Below the pieces are notes generated by a model. It saw only the letters and a list, made by a program, of their open reading frames with translations. It searched no databases and was not told the DNA's origin. This document shows, piece by piece, positions 46,223 through 54,698 of a stretch of DNA of 59,111 bases. The DNA comes from Noviherbaspirillum autotrophicum. Its GTDB lineage: Bacteria; Pseudomonadota; Gammaproteobacteria; Burkholderiales; Burkholderiaceae_D. Numbering within the stretch: position 1 is the stretch's first letter; each line of letters opens with the position of its first letter. Position numbers and translations under genes: made by a program. The stretch covers positions 3,020,199 through 3,079,309 of the forward strand of contig NZ_JWJG01000028.1 of assembly GCF_000818395.1 (NCBI RefSeq), given 5' to 3'.

Positions 46223-46260
46223 AAAAAACCCGGAGCGCCTTGACGACGTTCCGGGTTTTT
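46223..46260. terminator. Rho-independent terminator, possibly bidirectional
   Basis: AAAAACCCGGA (46224-46234) pairs with TCCGGGTTTTT (46250-46260) around a 15-nt loop. On the plus strand it serves the lipoprotein gene. On the minus strand it lies directly after the tRNA/tmRNA-like 3' end, where the terminator of that RNA gene would be expected. Confidence 0.85.
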
Positions 46261-46266
46261 GAATTC

Positions 46267-46290
46267 TGGTGGGGCGGCGGGAATCGAATC
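46267..46290 (-). other. tRNA/tmRNA 3'-end remnant, probable att site
   Basis: The minus strand reads GATTCGATTCCCGCCG then CCCCACCA, i.e. a T-arm loop and stem, acceptor strand and CCA end. It is closest in my memory to the 3' end of betaproteobacterial tmRNA (CCCGCCGCCTCCACCA) with one base lost. No 5' part of an RNA gene follows. Such partial 3' ends mark the far end of elements integrated into tRNA or ssrA genes. Confidence 0.5.
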
Positions 46291-46943
46291 AAGGCCGCTC
46301 TACCATAAATGATTCAATAAGTTAGGCATGGTTTTTACTGGAGGGATTTTAAAAAATACCCCCAAAAATACCCCCGGGTGGCTTGGCTGTCTTTGGACGA
46401 ATAGCGCCCGGGAAACAAGAAGCACCATCCCCCAGCGTCCTTCACCGGATCACAGCAGGTCCTCTCTAGTGCTGTACAACCGCGAAGCTTTTACTCACTA
46501 GTTTTTCTGGTGAAAGCACCCTCCAGCCGGCTTTGCCATGCACTCCTTGCCCAATCTAATAATTTTTTGAAATGCAAACGTGCAGCGCCGTAATTGCGGA
46601 CGCATGATTCACTTTTAATATTGCAAAATATGCAATTTATCCTCTATGTGGAAATGTATAATTTGCAATGTTTTCATAATGCTAAATCCCAATTGAGTCT
46701 GCGAAATAATAAATCAGCGATGCTTGCGTAAAACTGATCCGGAATGGCCTCAGTGAAGCATATCGATCAGCACTATGTGATAGCAGGGCGTGCTCGGTGA
46801 GCCGCAAAACCGTGAAAAAAGAAGCTGTGACTTGCTAAGAAGCGGGAAGCCTAGCGTGTGTCGTGGGGGCGTCTTCTGCCGCTGATTCTGAACGAGCGGG
46901 GCAATGTGGTTCAATTTCAACGTAAATCATAGGGTGGAAAAAA
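46291..46943. other. Gene-free AT-rich left end of the integrated element
   Basis: No coding region is supported. It holds two copies of AAATACCCCC at 46354-46375, and a cluster of TTGCAA-type sequences: the inverted repeat ATTGCA-AAATA-TGCAAT (46620-46636) and TTGCAAT (46663-46669), possibly operator or replication sites. No integrase N- or C-terminus could be recognised. Confidence 0.6.
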
Positions 46944-47678
46944 ATGGCAGCTGACCAGTTGCAGGATGAAAATCTTGGGAGACGTATTGATGTGGCAGGG
47001 TTAGATAGGTACGAAACCTTTTTGGTCTGCATGTCCTATATGGTTCATCCTAACGATGCTGAGAAACGCGAACGTCTAAAAGCGTGGCTCGAGGCGAGGA
47101 TTGCTGAAAAAAAGGGAAGCCTTCACCAGCTATCGCCGAAGACTATTAGCCTTCTGATCGAGGCCGGAAGGGAGGGTGTTGGGGACGATTTGACCGACGC
47201 TGCGCAGGGGGGAGGCACAGCTGGGCAAGTGCTTATCGCCGTACTTGCGTTGCAGGAAAGTGGCGTTGAGGATGCCGGGCTAGACAAAGCCTTTCACGTT
47301 ATCAGTGAGATCCACCGAGGCGGGACCGACTACCGTGGTACTCCGTTGCGCCTAGGCCGCGATACGATAAAAAATAATTGGAAGAAATACGGTGCCGTCG
47401 CTCACCTTTGGGCAGCATATGTCTCGCTTCTCGGCCAGGCGAAAGAAAACGGCACGTTTTCCGATTTCGCCGAATGGATAAATGGCCATAAGCTGGCCGC
47501 CGTTGCCCGCGCCATTCAAGAGATGGCAGCGCAGCGTGTACTTCCGCGGAACACCCGTCCTCTTCTGCGAAGTGACACATTACTGATAGAAGGGGTTGAC
47601 GCCGCGGTTTGGCGTGCGCCAGAGCTTCAAGAACATATTCATCGAGCCCTTTCCAGCTTCACCTCCCGTTATCGTTGA
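46944..47678 (+). CDS. Unknown protein of the integrated element
   Basis: 244 residues, soluble, no signal peptide or membrane segment. GGTGG lies shortly before the ATG. The N-terminal third is charged and helical (AEKRERLKAWLEARIAEKK); a Gly-rich stretch (DAAQGGGTAGQVLIAVLAL) follows; the C-terminal half contains LGRDTIKNNWKKYGAVAHLW. No motif I know is present. Its base composition is lower in G+C than the core genes. By position next to the attachment remnant and before the replication genes it is cargo of the element, possibly a defence or exclusion gene, but that is speculation. Confidence 0.6.
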   Translation: MAADQLQDENLGRRIDVAGLDRYETFLVCMSYMVHPNDAEKRERLKAWLEARIAEKKGSLHQLSPKTISLLIEAGREGVGDDLTDAAQGGGTAGQVLIAVLALQESGVEDAGLDKAFHVISEIHRGGTDYRGTPLRLGRDTIKNNWKKYGAVAHLWAAYVSLLGQAKENGTFSDFAEWINGHKLAAVARAIQEMAAQRVLPRNTRPLLRSDTLLIEGVDAAVWRAPELQEHIHRALSSFTSRYR

Positions 47679-47736
47679 TGCAACTGGAGGAAAGTAATTT
47701 TCCTCCATTCCGCGAGTTGGCTTACAGCTTCAGGAT

Positions 47737-47780
47737 GGCTCCTTGTTCCCGGATAGGCCGGGGACGATCAACAAGGAGCC
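47737..47780 (+). promoter_or_regulatory. Hairpin sequestering the alpA ribosome site
   Basis: GGCTCCTTGTT (47737-47747) is exactly complementary to AACAAGGAGCC (47770-47780), which contains the AAGGAG ribosome site of the alpA gene (ATG 47784). An inner CCCGG/CCGGG stem (47748-47752 with 47758-47762) strengthens the fold. In the folded leader the ribosome site is fully paired. Confidence 0.7.
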
Positions 47781-47783
47781 ATT

Positions 47784-48053
47784 ATGACGAAACAAATCCA
47801 AAGCGTACTGCTCGCACTGGTGATTCTTCGCCTTCCCGTCGTACTCAAACGCCGCGGCCGCTCCCGCGCCGCGCATTACCTGGACATCCAGCAGGGCTTG
47901 TTCACCCCGCCAGTGCCTATCGGCTTGCGTGCCGTTGGCTGGCCGGAATATGAAGTCGACGCGCTGAATGCAGCGCGTATTGCCGGCAAGAACGACGATG
48001 AAATCCGCGCCTTGGTAGCGGAGCTGATGGCGGCCCGCAAGGTCGCGTACTAG
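47784..48053 (+). CDS. AlpA-family phage-type regulator
   Basis: 89 residues, a helix-turn-helix excisionase-like protein. The family pattern is clear: ILRLPVVLKRRGRSRAAHYL, then GLFTPPVPIGLRAVGWPEYE and VDALNAARI. AlpA activates integrase or excision genes of P4-like and related elements. Its ribosome site AAGGAG lies within a hairpin, so translation is probably controlled. It is the first gene of the replication cassette. Confidence 0.88.
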   Translation: MTKQIQSVLLALVILRLPVVLKRRGRSRAAHYLDIQQGLFTPPVPIGLRAVGWPEYEVDALNAARIAGKNDDEIRALVAELMAARKVAY

Positions 48054-48065
48054 GAGGAGTTTACG

Positions 48066-48380
48066 ATGCGCTATGTAAGCTCTTCGTCGGGCGTAATCAA
48101 GCCGGTGTGCGCCTTCAGACGCGACCGGCTTCCGCTGCCCACCAAGTATTATCAGGAACAGGGCCTGGTGCTGAAGGGGGGCGGCGAGTGGAAGTCCGCG
48201 GTATGCCCGTTTCACGATGACAGCACGCCCAGCCTCCGAGTGAAAACCGAGACTGGTGCATTCCGCTGCATGGTTTGCAGCGCTCATGGCGGCGATGTTC
48301 TCGCCTTTCACATGCAGCGTTACAACTTGCCCTTCGTCGCCGCGGCACGCGCGCTGGGTGCGTGGGGACTGCCGAAATGA
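48066..48380 (+). CDS. CHC2 zinc-finger protein (primase-type)
   Basis: 104 residues. A DnaG-like zinc ribbon is visible: CPFHDDSTPSLRV, then FRCMVCSAHGGDVLAF (Cys, His, Cys, Cys). It corresponds to the N-terminal DNA-recognising finger of a primase; the Toprim part is encoded by the next gene. The stop overlaps the next ATG (ATGA), so the two are made together. AGGAGG lies before the start. Confidence 0.88.
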   Translation: MRYVSSSSGVIKPVCAFRRDRLPLPTKYYQEQGLVLKGGGEWKSAVCPFHDDSTPSLRVKTETGAFRCMVCSAHGGDVLAFHMQRYNLPFVAAARALGAWGLPK

Positions 48381-50563
48381 CCGAAACCCCACAACAAGCC
48401 GCATACCGCTTTGCCAAGCCGGCCATCGGTGAAGGCTTCACGCCGCAAGCCTTGCATGAATATTCCAGGGCGGACGGCCATCCCTTGCATTGGGTCATCC
48501 GCCTGAAGCACCCGGACAGCGGCGACAAGTGGATCAGGCCCATGAAGCGTAACGGCGATGACTACTCCCTGGGTGAACCCAATTATCAGGCGGGCAAGCC
48601 GCTTTATCGCTTGCACGAATTGGTTGCACGCCCCGATGATCCGGTGATGGTGTGCGAGGGGGAATGGTGCGCTGACGCGCTGGCGAAATCCGGCGTGCTT
48701 GCGACCACAAGCGGGGCAGCCGATTCCACCCGCAAGGCGGACTGGCGCCCGCTCGCTGGCCGTGCCGTCATCATCTGGCCGGACAACGACGAGGCCGGGC
48801 AGCGCTATGCGCAAGCCGTGGCCGGCACGTTAATTGATCTCGGCTGTTCGGTGCGCCTGGTGGACGTGGCGGCCCTGAGCTTGCCTCCGAAGGGCGACGC
48901 CGTGAATTGGCTGGAATTGCATCCGAATGCGACGGCGGTGGATATTGTGGCTCTGCCCACCGTCAGCTTTACGCCGTCGCCGAAACTTGCTGCCGCCCGC
49001 GCCTCAGGCACGGCGGTATTTTCCGACTGGCCGGACCCGAAGCCGATCCTGGCACCGTTGCACCCCGTTCCCGCGTTCGACCCCGACGCGTTGCTGCCCA
49101 CGCCGCTGCGCGGCTGGGTCATGGACGAGGCGGACCGCATGCCGTGTCCTCCGGATTTCATTGCGGATACGGTGCTGGTTGCGCTCGGTACAGTCGTCGG
49201 CGCACGTTGTGCCATTAAACCCAAAATGCTCGACACCCGGCTCATTGTTCCCAACCTCTGGGGCGGAATTGTCGGGCTGCCTTCGGCAAAGAAATCTCCA
49301 GCGATCAGCGCGGCGCTGAAACCGCTGGAGCGCCTGATCGCGCAGGCAAGGGAGGCGCATCAGGCGGACCTGGAGGCATTTGATGCCGACAAGATGATTT
49401 TCGAGGCAAAGCGGGACGCCATCGAGGCGCGCATCAAAGCGGCGGCAAAGGATCCGAAAAAAGGCGACCTGGACAGCCTCGCCAAGGAACTGCAAGGCCA
49501 TCGTCAGCAGGCGCCGGAGGAGCCGGTACTGCGTCGCTACAAGTCCAACGACACGACCGTCGAAAAGTTGGGTGAATTGCTTCGCGACAATCCGGCGGGA
49601 TTGCTGGTGCTGCGCGATGAACTGGTCGGCTTGATCGCTTCCTGGGACCGCGAGGGGTGCGAGGGCGACCGCGCCTTCTATTTGGAGGCGTGGAACGGAA
49701 ACTCCAGCTTTGACACCGACCGCATCGGACGCGGCTCCATCATCATCCCCAACTTGTGCGTGTCGGTTTTCGGCGGCATTCAGCCGGAAAAGCTGATCGG
49801 TTACCTGGAACAGGCGGCCCACTCGCTGGCGAACGACGGGATGCTGCAGCGCTTTCAGATGCTCGTCTATCCCGACCATCGCGCTTGGGAGTGGCGTGAC
49901 CGTGCGCCAGCGAAGGAAGCGCGCAACCAGGCATTTGCGGTGTTTGAGAAGCTGGCCGTGTTTGACTCGGTGGCGTGGGGAGCCGCGCCTGCTGATGAGA
50001 TCGTGAAATTCCCGTATTTCCGTTTTAGCGAGGCGGCGCAGGAAATTTACATTAAGTGGGCGCACGATTTGCATTGTTCGCGCCTCGCTCGCGAGGATAA
50101 CCCGCTCATCGCCCAGCATTTGGCCAAATTCGACAAGCTGTTTCCGGCGCTGGCGCTCATTTTGCATTTGGTCGATTGCGCGGCGACCGGGCAATATGGC
50201 GCTGTGACGGTGGAAGCCGCCCTTCGCGCGGCAGCGTGGTGCGATTACCTGGAAGCCCACGCGCGGCGCTGTTATGGCTTGCTAGCCGACGCTGGCCTTC
50301 GCGCGGCACAAACACTGGCTGACAAGGTGCGCCAAGATGCGCTGCCAGACGGTTTTACGGCCCGTGATCTGCGCCGAAATCAATGGCGTGGCCTGACCAC
50401 CGACGAGGCCGTGCAGGCCGCGCTCGACTGGCTTGAGGATGAGAGCTGGTTGTTGGGAGTGGAGACCGGCGGCACGGGGCCGGGAAGCGGGCGGCGCACC
50501 GTGCGCTATTTCATCAATCCGAAAGTGGTGAAGGCAGGCAAGCCGGAGAGCGAACATGAATGA
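48377..50563 (+). CDS. Toprim-DUF3987 replication protein
   Basis: 728 residues. Residues about 60-200 form a Toprim-like domain (PVMVCEGEWCADALAKSG and VIIWPDNDEAGQRYAQ). The rest is a DUF3987 ATPase-like region; the Walker A position reads GIVGLPSAKKSPAIS, with Lys-Lys-Ser in the loop, and VLRDELVGLIASWD is the Walker B-type segment. Such proteins replace primase/helicase functions in satellites, prophages and integrative elements of proteobacteria. It is coupled upstream to the CHC2 protein, and its last 8 bases overlap the next gene. Confidence 0.88.
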   Translation: MTETPQQAAYRFAKPAIGEGFTPQALHEYSRADGHPLHWVIRLKHPDSGDKWIRPMKRNGDDYSLGEPNYQAGKPLYRLHELVARPDDPVMVCEGEWCADALAKSGVLATTSGAADSTRKADWRPLAGRAVIIWPDNDEAGQRYAQAVAGTLIDLGCSVRLVDVAALSLPPKGDAVNWLELHPNATAVDIVALPTVSFTPSPKLAAARASGTAVFSDWPDPKPILAPLHPVPAFDPDALLPTPLRGWVMDEADRMPCPPDFIADTVLVALGTVVGARCAIKPKMLDTRLIVPNLWGGIVGLPSAKKSPAISAALKPLERLIAQAREAHQADLEAFDADKMIFEAKRDAIEARIKAAAKDPKKGDLDSLAKELQGHRQQAPEEPVLRRYKSNDTTVEKLGELLRDNPAGLLVLRDELVGLIASWDREGCEGDRAFYLEAWNGNSSFDTDRIGRGSIIIPNLCVSVFGGIQPEKLIGYLEQAAHSLANDGMLQRFQMLVYPDHRAWEWRDRAPAKEARNQAFAVFEKLAVFDSVAWGAAPADEIVKFPYFRFSEAAQEIYIKWAHDLHCSRLAREDNPLIAQHLAKFDKLFPALALILHLVDCAATGQYGAVTVEAALRAAAWCDYLEAHARRCYGLLADAGLRAAQTLADKVRQDALPDGFTARDLRRNQWRGLTTDEAVQAALDWLEDESWLLGVETGGTGPGSGRRTVRYFINPKVVKAGKPESEHE

Positions 50564-51143
50564 TCGCTTCGACCCGTCATGGTTGCAGTTCCCCTCGCAT
50601 CGCGGTCGGACTACTGCCGTTACTGCCGAAAGAAATCCAACGGCAGTAATGGCAGTGCTTGATCCGGGCGAGGCGATGATTGCGCGAGGCTCTAACGGCA
50701 GTAATGGCAGTACCCCGGAAGGGAGTTTTCAGAAATTTCCGAATATCGTTGACCTGACGGGAGCCGAAGAGCACGCGATCCGGGCCTGGCTGGCGCATAT
50801 TGGTGAAACCGACAAGGAGGTCATCGGTGCGGTATTGGAACAGTGCCGTGGCGATGCGCAGGCGCGTAGCTATTTTCTGCGTTGGGCTGATGAGACAGTC
50901 CGTCCCGCCCTTATTGACGACGACCGGCGTCGCTGCGATCAGTGCGCGAACCTTACGCCTCGCGGGCTGTGCCTCGCAGCACGCCGTGGTGAGATTGTTG
51001 CGAGCCGGGTCTATGAACCGGTGACCAATATTCCCCAGCGTTGCGAAGGCTATATGCCCGGGGCAGATGACATGGATCGCAGACCGGGGTGGGAGCGCTG
51101 GCCGGGGCTGGCGCGGATCACGGGCAACCCTATAGCCGAGTAA
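50556..51143 (+). CDS. Element protein with C-terminal Cys motif
   Basis: 195 residues, starting inside the end of the Toprim-DUF3987 gene. The N-terminal 60 residues are low-complexity (AVTAERNPTAVMAV and SNGSNGST), encoded by the GGCAGT repeat. The middle is helical. The C-terminus has RRCDQCANLTPRGLCLAARR and IPQRCEGYMPG, a Cys-rich module I recall at the end of similar replication cassettes, likely zinc-binding. The function is unknown; by position it takes part in replication or its control. Confidence 0.72.
   Translation: MNDRFDPSWLQFPSHRGRTTAVTAERNPTAVMAVLDPGEAMIARGSNGSNGSTPEGSFQKFPNIVDLTGAEEHAIRAWLAHIGETDKEVIGAVLEQCRGDAQARSYFLRWADETVRPALIDDDRRRCDQCANLTPRGLCLAARRGEIVASRVYEPVTNIPQRCEGYMPGADDMDRRPGWERWPGLARITGNPIAE
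50613..50711. repeat. GGCAGT iteron-like repeats
   Basis: CGGCAGTAATGGCAGT occurs at 50641-50656 and 50696-50711, and its near inverse ACTGCCGTTACTGCCG at 50613-50628. That makes six GGCAGT/ACTGCC units in 99 bp, paired with a period of 9-10 bp. They lie within the start of the gene after the primase-like gene. Confidence 0.75.
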
Positions 51144-51459
51144 GGCCACTTCTTTCTCCTTCGCCACCCACGTACAAGACGCGTACGTCCCATGTGTTAG
51201 CGGTCGTCACGCCCCAGATGCGCGGGGTACGGTGGCCGCACCTTTGATTTGGAGGGCGAGAGCTGAAACCCACGGTAAAGCGCCAAGCAACGTTGCTTGG
51301 CGATGCGACAGCACATCGTGATAAATATGCTCGGGCCCAAGCTATGTCTTGCTCGGCGCAGGGAGGCAGTCGCGGTAGTTCATCGATGCAGTCGCGCGCC
51401 CAAATCTGTAATGTTTCGAGGGCGAAGCTGGTGTAATCCTTCAAGTGTGAGTGCGCAAG
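51144..51459. other. Intergenic region with a 22-bp palindrome
   Basis: No gene is supported here between the replication cassette and the CHAT gene. It contains ACGTAC/GTACGT arms at 51170-51188 and a perfect 22-bp palindrome, 51281-51302. A minus-strand open frame (51130-51444) crosses the palindrome and shows no protein signature. I found no second copy of the 46267 attachment sequence here. Confidence 0.6.
51281..51302. repeat. Perfect 22-bp palindrome
   Basis: CGCCAAGCAAC at 51281-51291 is followed without spacer by its exact complement GTTGCTTGGCG (51292-51302). No T-run follows on either strand, so it is not a typical terminator. It may be a recombination or protein-binding site near the end of the element. 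Confidence 0.8.
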
Positions 51460-53889
51460 CTAGGTGGTATCGGCAGCGCCACCTAAAAGAACGCCGTCGC
51501 GCCCGGTTAATAGAAACCCCGCCCACTCTACCGGAGGACGCCCCTGCCGCGCCTTTTGTAGCTTGGCCTGCCGCAGCGCCTCCGCCAGTGGAAGTCCGAG
51601 GCTGATGTTCTGGTAGAACGAGGCCATCAGTTCAGTTGTCGCTTGGCTCGGGACGGCCCACAGAGACGTCACCGAACTTCTGGCGCCCGCAAGCTCGACC
51701 GAACGGCGCAGACTGGCGACACCTTCGCCCTGGACCACATCTCCGTTGCCGGTGTTGCAGGCAGACAGGACGACCAGTGCGGTATCCTGCAGCGGCAGGC
51801 GCGCAATGTCCTTGGCTAGCAGGAGCTCCGGTCCGTTTTCGCCGGACAGCACCAGACCGGCATGACGGCCTGGGAGCACCAGGTCGACCGCGCGGTAGGG
51901 GTCATCCATGGCACCGTCATTGTCCATCTTGTTCGGCGAAAAAATCATCGCGTGCGACGCGACGTGCAGTACGGCTGGCGATTGCAGGGTTCGCAGCGCT
52001 TCACTGGTCGCGCGCGCACCTTCGAACCGCTCTGCCGAAATCCCGATGCGTGCAAGCGCGCCGGCCACGGCCTGGGCTTCCTGAGCCGTATCCGGCAATG
52101 CCGTCACCGGAATGTCGCGCAGATCTAACAGGTTTGCGGATTGTAGGAACCGCGTCTGTCCGTTCGCTGCGGAGGAATCGGGTTCGTGGCTGCCATACGC
52201 GGGGTTCGCAATGATCCCCGCGCGGGCTTGCTGTTTGGTTTGTGGCGGCAGTGCCTGGACCTGTTCGAGCGACGTCACATAACGATAGGAACGAAGCACG
52301 ATCCCCGGGCGAGCATCCAGCTCCGGTAGCGCTTCAAATGGAACCAGGCAGAGCGCACCATCCGGATCGATGATCCACTGTTTCGCCGTTTCGACACTGC
52401 GCGGCAGGCCGCTTAACAGTCGTTGCGCGAGCACCTTTCCTGTCTGAGTCCCGTTGTCACCACTGATCAGATCCATGCGGAAGGCCCGTACGGCCCGGTC
52501 GAGCCCACGCTGTTCCCCGACATCCTGCAGCTGGACCTGGTCTGCCGTGATGCAATAGCGCAGGTAGCGCGTCGGTGCAACGCCGAACGTGTCCGTGGCA
52601 AGTGGCGAGTAGAGGATGAAACCGATTACAGCCTGGCCGTGGAGATTGCGACGTAATTGCGGCAGGTCCAGAGCATTGAAACTGTCGAAATCGAGCGAAG
52701 CGGGCGCGTCCAATTCGCGGATCGCCTCAATCGTGTGAAAGCCATGCTGCGCAGCATAGTAAAGCAATAGCTTCAACCCCGCCTGCGTAGCCGGAAGGGC
52801 GGCCATTTGGTCTTCGATTGCGAAGATTTGAGTGCGTAGGCGCCGCACCTTTTCGTTGTCAGACCGGTACAGAAGTTGATTGAGTCGCTCGAAATAGCGA
52901 ACGGCGCCACCTTTCGAACGAAGCAGATGCGTCAGTAGTTGAACGGATTTCGGCGCGTCCAGGGCAGTCTGGCTGGCCACCTGGAATAACGCGGACGCGA
53001 TGACTCGTTGCCTGATGAAGGAGGACCAAACCAGCTCCACAGGCGCGCCCGCAATGCGCACCTGGCGGAAGCGATCCGTATTCATCTGCAGGGTCAGTTC
53101 AAGTGCCTTCTCCGCTAAATCCGGCCTGCCGGCCTGGAAGAGGAGCACCGCGAACTTAAACAACCGATACTCCCGGGTGATGGCCGCATTGCTGTCAATT
53201 TTTATCCCGTCCTGCGGCCTGATATATTTCTCATACAGCGATACCAGCTCCGGCGTGCGGTTGGTTTCGCGAAAGGCCCGGCCCAGTGAGAAAACGAAGT
53301 CCGCCGCACCGGTTTTGCGATCGAACATCAGGTCGGCCACCCTCGAAAGGGGGCCGGACGGCGTGGTAACGATCGTCAATAGTTGTCGATTAAATTCCAG
53401 CCTGATCGCGTCCTTTCCTTCGTTGTTTTCCAGGCGGGCGAGGACCTGCTTGACAGTGGTTAGGTTTTCGGCCTGGACCCGTTCATAGACCTGTAATGCC
53501 TGCGACAGCACTTCCACGGCTTCCTCGTTGCGCCCGAGTTCGAGCAGCGTGAATCCAAACGCGGGGAATACGTAGAGGCGAAAGGGCCATCGCTCCTTAG
53601 GGTCCTCTTCAATGTAAGCCCGCGCCTCAGTAAGCAGTTTTAAGGCGTGAGTGAATTTTTTTTCTTGCAGGAACAATAACGCGGGTCGTACCAGCGTCTG
53701 TAGCCGCCAATAATGGGCGCTTATGTTGTATGAAGGCGTGTCTGCGGCCGCCGAGAGAGGCGTGACGTTAGGGCCAAGAAATGATTGCGGAGCGGGGAAC
53801 CTGTCGGCAAGGACACGTCCCGGCTGCAGCAGAGCTGCGATCGCCACCAGTCCCAAGCGCCGCCGGGGTAAAAACGTCTCGTGCCCCAT
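51460..53889 (-). CDS. Exported TPR-CHAT protease-like protein
   Basis: 809 residues. The N-terminus (MGHETFLPRRRLGLVAIAAL, then LLQPGRVLADRF) looks like a signal peptide, possibly Tat type from RRRLG. Residues about 60-400 contain degenerate tetratricopeptide repeats (KFTHALKLLTEARAYIEE, GRNEEAVEVLSQALQVYER). The C-terminal third is a CHAT caspase-like domain: His646 in LHVASHAMI and Cys711 in VVLSACNTG are the expected dyad, followed by GEGVASLRRSVELAGARSSV and SLWAVPSQAT. ATG 53889 overlaps the stop of the upstream gene (TAATG), so it is made with the Cys-rich partner. A CHAT protein with an export signal is unusual, as most known ones are cytoplasmic. Confidence 0.82.
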   Translation of the reverse strand: MGHETFLPRRRLGLVAIAALLQPGRVLADRFPAPQSFLGPNVTPLSAAADTPSYNISAHYWRLQTLVRPALLFLQEKKFTHALKLLTEARAYIEEDPKERWPFRLYVFPAFGFTLLELGRNEEAVEVLSQALQVYERVQAENLTTVKQVLARLENNEGKDAIRLEFNRQLLTIVTTPSGPLSRVADLMFDRKTGAADFVFSLGRAFRETNRTPELVSLYEKYIRPQDGIKIDSNAAITREYRLFKFAVLLFQAGRPDLAEKALELTLQMNTDRFRQVRIAGAPVELVWSSFIRQRVIASALFQVASQTALDAPKSVQLLTHLLRSKGGAVRYFERLNQLLYRSDNEKVRRLRTQIFAIEDQMAALPATQAGLKLLLYYAAQHGFHTIEAIRELDAPASLDFDSFNALDLPQLRRNLHGQAVIGFILYSPLATDTFGVAPTRYLRYCITADQVQLQDVGEQRGLDRAVRAFRMDLISGDNGTQTGKVLAQRLLSGLPRSVETAKQWIIDPDGALCLVPFEALPELDARPGIVLRSYRYVTSLEQVQALPPQTKQQARAGIIANPAYGSHEPDSSAANGQTRFLQSANLLDLRDIPVTALPDTAQEAQAVAGALARIGISAERFEGARATSEALRTLQSPAVLHVASHAMIFSPNKMDNDGAMDDPYRAVDLVLPGRHAGLVLSGENGPELLLAKDIARLPLQDTALVVLSACNTGNGDVVQGEGVASLRRSVELAGARSSVTSLWAVPSQATTELMASFYQNISLGLPLAEALRQAKLQKARQGRPPVEWAGFLLTGRDGVLLGGAADTT

Positions 53890-54401
53890 TACTGCTTGCG
53901 GGCCTGTTCGTACAACGTCACCCAGCGTTTCCAGTCGCTCTCCGCCAGCGCCTGCCCGCGCGCTTTCGTAATACAGCCCTTGAGGGTTTGCACGTCCGCA
54001 GAGGACGCCAGGCACTCGCGCGCGCGCTCGGTTTCCAGCGCGATGCGGCGCTGCCTGGCAGTCATGAGCGACGCGACGATTTCACCAACAAAGCGGGTCG
54101 AGCCAGGATCACGCGAGGCGCTGCTGATGCACCCCTCCGCTGCCTGGCTTACCTGAGCCTCGAAACGCGCCGAAGCGAAGGCACGATCGGCTGGTGGCAT
54201 TAGAAGTGCCTGCGCCCCAACAACCTTGCTGTCAACGCAAAAGCCGATGTCGGGCGCTAAGGGCTTGCCCATCACGGCGTCATACCGCAAAAGCCGCTCG
54301 ACCGTCTGCCACTGTTCCGCGTCCATGTCGGTACTGGTTACCGGCGCTTCCCCTGCATGCGGGGACGACATAGCGGTGATCGCAACGACCGTCAGGATCA
54401 T
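53889..54401 (-). CDS. Exported Cys-containing partner of the CHAT protein
   Basis: 170 residues from ATG 54401, beginning with a signal peptide (ILTVVAITAMSSPHAGEA). An upstream ATG at 54479 would add 26 residues; neither has a clear ribosome site. The mature part is helical with four Cys in similar short contexts (FCVDSK, GCISSA, ECLASS, GCITKA), suggesting two disulfides outside the cytoplasm. No family is recognised. Its stop overlaps the CHAT start, so it may be a substrate, inhibitor or activator of that protein. Confidence 0.65.
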   Translation of the reverse strand: MILTVVAITAMSSPHAGEAPVTSTDMDAEQWQTVERLLRYDAVMGKPLAPDIGFCVDSKVVGAQALLMPPADRAFASARFEAQVSQAAEGCISSASRDPGSTRFVGEIVASLMTARQRRIALETERARECLASSADVQTLKGCITKARGQALAESDWKRWVTLYEQARKQ

Positions 54402-54698
54402 GCGCTTGGGCGGGAACCATCGTTGCGGTGAGACACCGGCGCGGTGCTGGGGAGTGTACCGTGAAACAGATGTGACCATCGGGGCGCAATCAGGCGGGTG
54501 GCCGTTCCAATGTTACTAATGAGCAAAAGTATAACAGACGGGGTTGGGCTTTCCAGTGCAATCCGCTCAATGTCGGCCGGGGTTTATCCTTCAGATGCCC
54601 GGTTTCCTCCCGCTGCGGCCCGGATTCGTCGCAAACCGGATGAAGCACCTGTGCCGGATGCGGATGATGGCGCCATCAATCAACCGGGAGAAAAAACC

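Noticed and set aside
46290-46320. GGTAGAGC on the minus strand as a tRNA D-loop, making a complete tRNA
   Set aside because: There is no anticodon arm and no 5' acceptor strand between it and the T-arm; the fold cannot be completed.
46291-46400. Integrase end next to the attachment remnant
   Set aside because: Minus-strand frames give a few suggestive residues (PPGGIFGGIF) before a stop, but no catalytic Arg/His/Tyr motifs; too short to call.
51130-51444. Minus-strand ORF of 104 codons between the replication cassette and the CHAT gene
   Set aside because: It crosses the 22-bp palindrome, has no ribosome site or family signature, and its second half looks non-coding.
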